From the NCBI GenBank assembly GCA_030595765.1, contig JAUVCJ010000017.1, positions 1-19,421 of the forward strand: a stretch of 19,421 bases of DNA. Direction: 5' to 3'. The translations under genes and the position numbers were made by a program. Below the pieces are notes generated by a model. The model did no database searches. It saw only the letters and a list, made by a program, of their open reading frames with translations, and was not told where the DNA came from. Every line of letters starts with the position of its first letter. The first letter of the stretch is position 1. Origin of the DNA: Thermoplasmatota archaeon (GTDB taxonomy: Archaea > Thermoplasmatota > Thermoplasmata > GCA-020350865 > JAUVCJ01). Of the stretch, positions 14,864 through 19,421 are shown piece by piece.

Positions 14864-15631
14864 ATGAAAGAGTTTCTGCACGAGGTTGCCGACAGTGTAC
14901 AAAATGCAGTAACGCGTAGAGACATGAACTGGGGAGAAGACCTCGGCCTTGGTGCAGATGGAACTACAACCTCACTAATAGACAAGGTCGCTGAAGACCT
15001 GGTCGTTGAAATATTCCAGGAAGAATACCCAGACATCAACATACTGAGTGAAGAGCTTGGGTATATGGACAACGGCGGAGAGAATACCCTTGTTCTAGAC
15101 CCGATAGATGGTACCTACAATGCAACACATGGCTTCCCATTCTTCTCTCTATCCATGGCCATTGGCAACCAGACAATGAGTGATTGCCATTATGGGCTTG
15201 TGCGCCACTTGACATCGGGAGTGAGTTACTGGGCAGAAAAGGGTAAAGGCGCTTTCAAGGATGGTATACCAATCAAGCCGTCACAACCCAAGAGAGACAA
15301 GCTGGTACTGGCCGCCTATCTTGGCCAGGAAACCAGCGACAGGGGTTTTCAGATCGCACACATCCCCAGACGGGTAAGGGCTTACGGCAGTGCCGCTTTA
15401 GAGATATGTATGGTTGCCGAAGGCATGCTTGATGGATTTCACCTCTCAAGCAAAAAAGGCTATCGGGATCTCAGGGTGGTAGACATTGCCGCAGCGACCC
15501 TCATACTCAGAGAAGCAGGGGGGGAGGTTTATGACGATGATGGTAACCCGGTTGATTTGCCCTTCAAGGTCAATGCAAGGTCTCAAGTCCTTGCAGTTGG
15601 TGACAAGGTGGTGCTTGAATGGATAAAATAA
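14864..15631 (+). CDS. IMPase/FBPase-family phosphatase, possibly NADP phosphatase
   Basis: This is a 255-residue Mg-dependent phosphatase of the inositol monophosphatase superfamily. Motifs are LSEE (E63, E64), DPIDGT (D79, D82, G83, T84), AYGSAALEICMVAEG and VVDIAAA (D207), followed by EAGGEVYDDDG. The usual W before the last Asp is replaced by LRV. Archaeal members act on inositol-1-phosphate and fructose-1,6-bisphosphate, and in methanococci a homologue is fused N-terminally to NAD kinase and works as an NADP phosphatase. Here the NAD kinase gene starts inside this gene (13-nt overlap) in the same order as that fusion, so a role in adjusting the NAD/NADP balance is plausible alongside FBPase or IMPase activity. 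The gene follows a TATA-like element and has no Shine-Dalgarno. Confidence 0.85.
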   Translation: MKEFLHEVADSVQNAVTRRDMNWGEDLGLGADGTTTSLIDKVAEDLVVEIFQEEYPDINILSEELGYMDNGGENTLVLDPIDGTYNATHGFPFFSLSMAIGNQTMSDCHYGLVRHLTSGVSYWAEKGKGAFKDGIPIKPSQPKRDKLVLAAYLGQETSDRGFQIAHIPRRVRAYGSAALEICMVAEGMLDGFHLSSKKGYRDLRVVDIAAATLILREAGGEVYDDDGNPVDLPFKVNARSQVLAVGDKVVLEWIK

Positions 15632-16434
15632 ACAGAATTGGAATAGTTGGCAACATTACAGTTGGCTGCACCAGTGAGCTGAGCAAACAGGCCAAGACAT
15701 TTCTTGAGGGAAGAGGGATCACAGTCCAGCTTGAGAAGAACCTGGGAACCATGATGGAATCTCCAGGGGTACCTCAAGCAGAAATGGAAGTGGACATAAT
15801 CATCTCCATAGGCGGAGATGGCTCCCTTCTGCGGGTTCTAAACGATTCGAAGGTCCCTGTGTTTGGCATCAATGCAGGTGTACTAGGATTCCTAACTGAG
15901 ATTCCAATGAGCCTGATGGAAGAAGGACTTGAACGGCTGCTATCTGGAGATTTCTTTGTGGAGGAACGAAGCAGGCTGGCAGTACATAGGGATGGTAAAT
16001 TTATCTATGATTGCGTTAACGAAGCAGTTCTACACACCGACGAGGTCGCCAAGATCCGCAACTTCCAGGTGTTCATAGACAAGGAAAGGGCGATGGTGGT
16101 AAGGGCAGATGGTGTGATCGTCGCCACTCCCACAGGCTCGACCTGTTATGCACTCAGCGCAGGTGGACCCATTCTTGACCCACGAGTTGATGCTTTTGTG
16201 ATCACCCCTCTTGCACCGTTCAAGCTCTCAGCAAGACCCATTGTAGTATCAAACAAGTCCAGTGTCATGATCCAAAGCGTTAACAAACCCTGCACCCTAG
16301 TTTTGGATGGCAGGGAGACCGAAGATCTGGCTCCAATGGAAGAAATAGAATTCTCACTCTCTGAAAAGAAGGCTAAATTTGTGAGATTGGGGCAAGGATT
16401 CTACAATCGCATCGAAGAAAAGCTAGCTACCTGA
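15619..16434 (+). CDS. nadK: NAD kinase
   Basis: NAD kinase phosphorylates NAD to NADP and has 271 residues here, the normal length. Signature elements are SIGGDGSLLRVLND (GGDG at 65-68), FGINAGVLGFLTE, NEAVLH, ADGVIVATPTGSTCYALSAGGPIL and the ITPLAPFKLSARPIVV stretch, all in order. GGTGGTG inside the end of the upstream gene lies a few bases before ATG 15619. Overlap with the IMPase-family gene by 13 nt and only 17 nt to the JAMM gene indicate one operon of three. The Ala usually found after GST in the TPTGST(A/S)Y motif is Cys here (GSTCY). Confidence 0.92.
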   Translation: MDKINRIGIVGNITVGCTSELSKQAKTFLEGRGITVQLEKNLGTMMESPGVPQAEMEVDIIISIGGDGSLLRVLNDSKVPVFGINAGVLGFLTEIPMSLMEEGLERLLSGDFFVEERSRLAVHRDGKFIYDCVNEAVLHTDEVAKIRNFQVFIDKERAMVVRADGVIVATPTGSTCYALSAGGPILDPRVDAFVITPLAPFKLSARPIVVSNKSSVMIQSVNKPCTLVLDGRETEDLAPMEEIEFSLSEKKAKFVRLGQGFYNRIEEKLAT

Positions 16435-16451
16435 AACGAGAGGGTGAGCAT

Positions 16452-16922
16452 TTGTTCCGCAAAAGGGAAAGGCGTGTCAGGAAAAATATGGACCCAGTCC
16501 AGATAAGCAGGCTCGAGGAAGGCCATCATGAGCCAAAAAAAAGTAACTTGTCGATCGAAGAAGACCTGCTCATGGGGATCCTGGAAGCCGGAAAAGATAG
16601 CCTTCCCAACGAGTTTCTGGCGATGCTTGTCGAGAAAAAGGGAATTATTTGTGAGCTACAACTCATCCCAGGGACCGTAGCAGGCAATTCACATGCATGG
16701 CTCCCCCAGTTCATGCGACCGCCAGATCCGTTCTTCAAGGTTGTAGGTACAGTGCATACCCACCCGAGTAGAAGCTTTAGACCCTCGAATGCCGACCTGA
16801 ACTATTTTTCCCGTAATGGCAGACTACACATTATTGCTGCCTTGCCTTTTTCAATGCATTCATGGGCAGCATACGACCAATTAGGTCAACGAGTGGAATT
16901 ACCAGTGGTAAGCTCTGTATAA
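16452..16922 (+). CDS. JAMM/MPN-family metalloprotease (JAB domain)
   Basis: This is a 156-residue protein with a complete zinc-protease JAMM motif: E54 in NEFLAML and H102-T-H104-P followed by S112 and D115 (HxHx7Sx2D). Archaeal proteins of this size remove ubiquitin-like SAMP modifiers from targets or process their C-termini; others in this family have no known substrate. The N-terminal ~30 residues are basic and charged (RKRERRVRKN) and precede the domain. The start is taken at TTG 16452 because AGGGTGA (16441-16447) lies four bases before it; ATG 16488 is an alternative that would drop the basic extension. It is the last gene of the IMPase-nadK operon, and its final 37 nt overlap the convergent glycosyltransferase gene. 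No ubiquitin-like gene is in the window. Confidence 0.8.
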   Translation: MFRKRERRVRKNMDPVQISRLEEGHHEPKKSNLSIEEDLLMGILEAGKDSLPNEFLAMLVEKKGIICELQLIPGTVAGNSHAWLPQFMRPPDPFFKVVGTVHTHPSRSFRPSNADLNYFSRNGRLHIIAALPFSMHSWAAYDQLGQRVELPVVSSV

Positions 16923-18028
16923 ACATTCAGGACAAGGTCTATCACATGATCCCAATTGTATTCACGCTCCACCTTCTTTCTTCCGGCCAATCCCATCACT
17001 CTGGCTTTTTCCGGATCAGACAAGATCATTTTGATCTTGGCAGCCAGATCCCTTGGGTTGACAGGCTCGCCATGAAGTCCCTCAACCCCTTCTGTGATTA
17101 GTTCACGTACCCCTGGTATGCTGGAGATGAGAACGGGTTTTGCTGTTGACATGGCCTCCAATACTACGATGCCGAAAGCCTCCAGACGAGTTACGGACGG
17201 GAGGCAAAATAGGTCGCAGGCGGCATAATACGTGGGTAGGGTGGAGTAGGGTACCTTGCCAGTGAAAATAACCCTGTTCTCCATGCCTATCTCTTTTGCC
17301 AAATGTTGAAGTGGCTCGCTTCTTTCCCCGGTGCCGACAATGAGAACTCTGTAATCATCATCCAGATATTTTGTGGATTCGATCAGATGCTCGACACCCT
17401 TGTGAAATGCCAGTCTGCCCACGAAAAGCACGACCTTTTTTCCTGCCAGACCCCATTTCTTCCGTATGTGATTGCCGTCTATCCCAGGGTTGTAATCATG
17501 AACATTGACAGCGTTGGGAATTACCGAGGGCTCGTACTTCCAAACAAGACTAGAAGTGTCTCCATAGCTCTTTGTGGTAACAATGATGCGGTCAGCCCTT
17601 TTTACCGAATCCGCACCTCTGGTCATCTCGTAGAGTCTTGTAACCATACGTCCAACGGCCGAAGGGATTTGTAGGTCGCAATGATGGGTCAACACCAGCG
17701 GCACCGCTCGACCTCTGAGGCCGATAGCACTGTAGTAAGAATCCAGAGGTGGTGGGCTATGGGCATGGACTAGATCAGCATCCGTCTCTTCGATGAAGGC
17801 CACCAGACCTGGAGTTATGGGTGTTCTGTACGCGATTCTCTTTGGTTTGAGCCTAACCACATCAATTCCCTCAATAATCTCGTGTTCCGGGAGATCCAGT
17901 GAGTAATTCGAGGTTACGACCTGCACAACATGTCCACGAGCTATCAGTTCCTTGGCCATGGTGTAGACATGAGACTCCACCCCCCCGATATGAGGAGGGA
18001 AATACGGTGCCACCTGGAGTATCTTCAT
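16886..18028 (-). CDS. GT4-family glycosyltransferase
   Basis: This is a GT-B fold, GT4-family retaining glycosyltransferase of 380 residues. The N-terminal acceptor domain starts MKILQVAPYFPPHIGGVESHV (Gly-rich loop). The C-terminal nucleotide-sugar domain has VVLFVGRLAFHKGVEHLIES, VLIVGTGERS, FCLPSVTRLEAFGIVVLEAM (the E-x7-E pair, near residues 282-292) and PGVRELI. No membrane helix is seen, so it probably acts at the cytoplasmic face on lipid-linked, glycolipid or protein glycans; the sugar is not predictable. ATG 18028 is chosen because AAAGGTG (18035-18041) lies six bases upstream; a GTG at 18037 overlaps that motif. It lies 147 nt downstream of the GlmU-like gene on the same strand, which could supply UDP-GlcNAc or a related donor. 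Confidence 0.87.
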   Translation of the reverse strand: MKILQVAPYFPPHIGGVESHVYTMAKELIARGHVVQVVTSNYSLDLPEHEIIEGIDVVRLKPKRIAYRTPITPGLVAFIEETDADLVHAHSPPPLDSYYSAIGLRGRAVPLVLTHHCDLQIPSAVGRMVTRLYEMTRGADSVKRADRIIVTTKSYGDTSSLVWKYEPSVIPNAVNVHDYNPGIDGNHIRKKWGLAGKKVVLFVGRLAFHKGVEHLIESTKYLDDDYRVLIVGTGERSEPLQHLAKEIGMENRVIFTGKVPYSTLPTYYAACDLFCLPSVTRLEAFGIVVLEAMSTAKPVLISSIPGVRELITEGVEGLHGEPVNPRDLAAKIKMILSDPEKARVMGLAGRKKVEREYNWDHVIDLVLNVYTELTTGNSTR

Positions 18029-18034
18029 TCTAGG

Positions 18035-18041
18035 CACCTTT
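18035..18041 (-). promoter_or_regulatory. Ribosome-binding site deciding the glycosyltransferase start
   Basis: AAAGGTG on the minus strand ends six bases before ATG 18028. The in-frame GTG at 18037 is part of the motif itself and so is not the likely start. Confidence 0.5.
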
Positions 18042-18175
18042 TAGAAATCATTATCTTTCCCATATACGCCATTATGAATTCCTCTTATGCCTTCCAATTA
18101 GCCCTCTTACACTTAATAACAGGTTCTCCTCGTGTATAATTATGGACTCCTATTATGCTTCATTCCAGATATAAC

Positions 18176-19411
18176 TCAGAAATGTCGACTATTGGGAGCC
18201 AAACGGCCACTGACCACAGCACCTGGCCCAATAAAACAATCCTCGCTAACCACAGTCCCTGAATCTATGGTGACATTTATTCCAGTCTTGACATTATCGC
18301 CTATGATGGCACCCAGCTTCCTTCTTCCAGTATCCACCACCATGCCGGAGTACTGGATGGCCCGGACATTTCTGTTATCTAGTCTCAGATTAGCAACCTT
18401 CGTACCAGCACCTAGATTGCATTTCCTTCCAATGATGGAATCTCCAACGTAATTCTGATGCGGAATGTTCGAGCCATCCATGAGTATCACGTTCTTGACC
18501 TCGCAGGCATTGCCTACTTTGCAATTATCCCCGATCAATGTGTGTGCGCGTATGTAGCAGTTCGGGCCGATGTCAGTGTTCTTTCCAATGCATACAGGCC
18601 CCAATATGTAGGAGCCTGCCCTTATGATCGAGCCTTCTCCAACACTAACTTCTCCTTTAAGGACAGCGCCTTCCTCTACAATGCCAGTTATCAGTCCTTT
18701 GTGCTTTGTCATCATTTTCTCATTTGCACTGAGAAGATCCCAAGGAGCTCCGATCTCGATCCAATCAGCACCAAGATTTACGCTAAACAGCTGATCTCTA
18801 CCCATTACACGGGAGAGGGTGTCAGTAATCTCATACTCGTCCCTGGTTGATATGGGTGTCTTTTCGATGTCTTCGAATATATCAGGAGAGAGTGCATAAA
18901 TACCGGCATTTATCAGACCTGACATCGTTTTCTCTGGTTTTTCAAATATCCCAGCCACCTTGCCATCGCCCTCGGTCTGTACCACCCCATACCTGGAAGG
19001 GTCGGAAACTTCTGCAAGGCCCATAACCATGCCCTTGCCTTCTTCGAACGCATCTACAACCTGTTGAAGTCCCTTACTTGACACCAATACGTCGCCGTTG
19101 ACACACATGAAGGGCTCATTCTCCAGAGCCTTCCGCCCAATGGAAACTGCATGGGCAGTGCCCAGCCTTTTTTCCTGGTATAGATATTCAATCTTCATCC
19201 CAAGAGAGGAACCATCACCGTAATGCCTCCGGATGCTCCCATCCAGCCAGCCCAATAAAAGATGTACGTGAGTTATTCCTATGGCTTGGAGGTTTTCCAG
19301 TATGTGGGTCAACATCGGTTTGCCAGCCAGGGGAAGTAAGGGTTTGGGCATGTTCGCTGTCAAAGGGCGCATTCTGGTTCCCTCACCGGCAACAAGCACT
19401 AGTGCCTTCAT
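18176..19411 (-). CDS. glmU: GlmU-like bifunctional sugar-1-phosphate nucleotidylyltransferase/acetyltransferase
   Basis: This is a 411-residue protein with two domains. Residues 1 to ~225 form a nucleotidyltransferase (LVAGEGTRMRPLTANMPKPLLP, VNGDVLV, INAGIYAL). From ~245 to the end lies a left-handed beta helix of hexapeptide repeats (GSIIRAG, IGKNTDIG, IGDNCKVG, IGRKCNLGAGT, IGDNVKTGINV, IGPGAVV). HQNYVGDSIIG resembles the acetyltransferase active-site loop of GlmU. Archaeal proteins of this layout (e.g. the Sulfolobus ST0452 type) acetylate GlcN-1-P or GalN-1-P and make UDP-GlcNAc or dTDP/UDP-hexoses. The start is ATG 19411 with GGTGG just upstream, ten bases from the window end, so its promoter is not visible. 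It is followed by the glycosyltransferase gene and probably provides sugar donors. The exact sugar is uncertain. Confidence 0.85.
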   Translation of the reverse strand: MKALVLVAGEGTRMRPLTANMPKPLLPLAGKPMLTHILENLQAIGITHVHLLLGWLDGSIRRHYGDGSSLGMKIEYLYQEKRLGTAHAVSIGRKALENEPFMCVNGDVLVSSKGLQQVVDAFEEGKGMVMGLAEVSDPSRYGVVQTEGDGKVAGIFEKPEKTMSGLINAGIYALSPDIFEDIEKTPISTRDEYEITDTLSRVMGRDQLFSVNLGADWIEIGAPWDLLSANEKMMTKHKGLITGIVEEGAVLKGEVSVGEGSIIRAGSYILGPVCIGKNTDIGPNCYIRAHTLIGDNCKVGNACEVKNVILMDGSNIPHQNYVGDSIIGRKCNLGAGTKVANLRLDNRNVRAIQYSGMVVDTGRRKLGAIIGDNVKTGINVTIDSGTVVSEDCFIGPGAVVSGRLAPNSRHF

Positions 19412-19421
19412 TGTTCCACCA

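Noticed and set aside
1..19421. tRNA, rRNA, insertion sequences or attachment sites
   Set aside because: No cloverleaf-like, rRNA-like or transposase-like sequence and no terminal inverted repeats were recognised by eye; a covariance search was not possible here.

Overview
The window looks archaeal and most resembles Thermoplasmatota, although the lineage cannot be fixed from sequence alone. Archaeal signs are a translin/TRAX-family protein beside a Trm5-type tRNA methyltransferase, a stand-alone JAMM protease, a GlmU-like bifunctional sugar nucleotidyltransferase, an IMPase/NAD-kinase pair in the order of the fused methanococcal enzyme, TATA-like boxes about 25-35 nt before start codons that lack a Shine-Dalgarno (SD) sequence, and GGAGGTGA-like SD sequences elsewhere. 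A giant fibronectin-III surface protein with a C-terminal membrane anchor and a zinc ribbon behind it also fits.

Layout. Bases 2-379: C-terminal tail of a membrane-anchored protein cut by the window edge. 681-5816: secreted/anchored FN3 protein. 5862-12524 (all + strand): a menaquinone cluster of the futalosine type, in the order UbiD-family decarboxylase (mqnL-like), UbiA-family prenyltransferase (mqnP-like), amidohydrolase (probable aminofutalosine deaminase, mqnX-like), radical SAM aminofutalosine synthase (mqnE) and chorismate dehydratase (mqnA). 12699-14611 (- strand): translin-family gene followed by trm5, overlapping by 4 nt. 14864-16922 (+): IMPase-family phosphatase, NAD kinase (13-nt overlap) and JAMM peptidase. 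16886-19411 (-): GlmU-like nucleotidyl/acetyltransferase followed by a GT4 glycosyltransferase whose 3' end overlaps the JAMM gene tail to tail.

How the menaquinone genes fit together. MqnA makes 3-[(1-carboxyvinyl)oxy]benzoate from chorismate, MqnE joins it to an adenosyl radical to give aminofutalosine, and the amidohydrolase would deaminate this to futalosine. MqnB, MqnC and MqnD are not in the window. MqnP-like and MqnL-like proteins would prenylate and decarboxylate the resulting dihydroxynaphthoate. The UbiX-type prenyl-FMN synthase needed by the UbiD enzyme is also absent.

The most unusual signal is a cluster of short tandem repeats (minisatellites) confined to about 6.6 kb (7269-13833). 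Nearly homogeneous arrays with unit lengths that are multiples of 3 sit inside otherwise conserved enzymes, at linkers, a loop or a tail: nine 21-bp units in mqnL, seven 27-bp units plus three 15-bp units in mqnE, three 36-bp units plus a two-unit 15-bp repeat and an (E/Q/G-L) stretch in the trm5 D1-D2 linker, and nine 21-bp units that begin in the last codons of mqnA, contain its stop codon and fill the space up to the trm5 stop. The other genes in the window lack such arrays. Whether they vary in length between strains, and whether they do anything, cannot be seen here.
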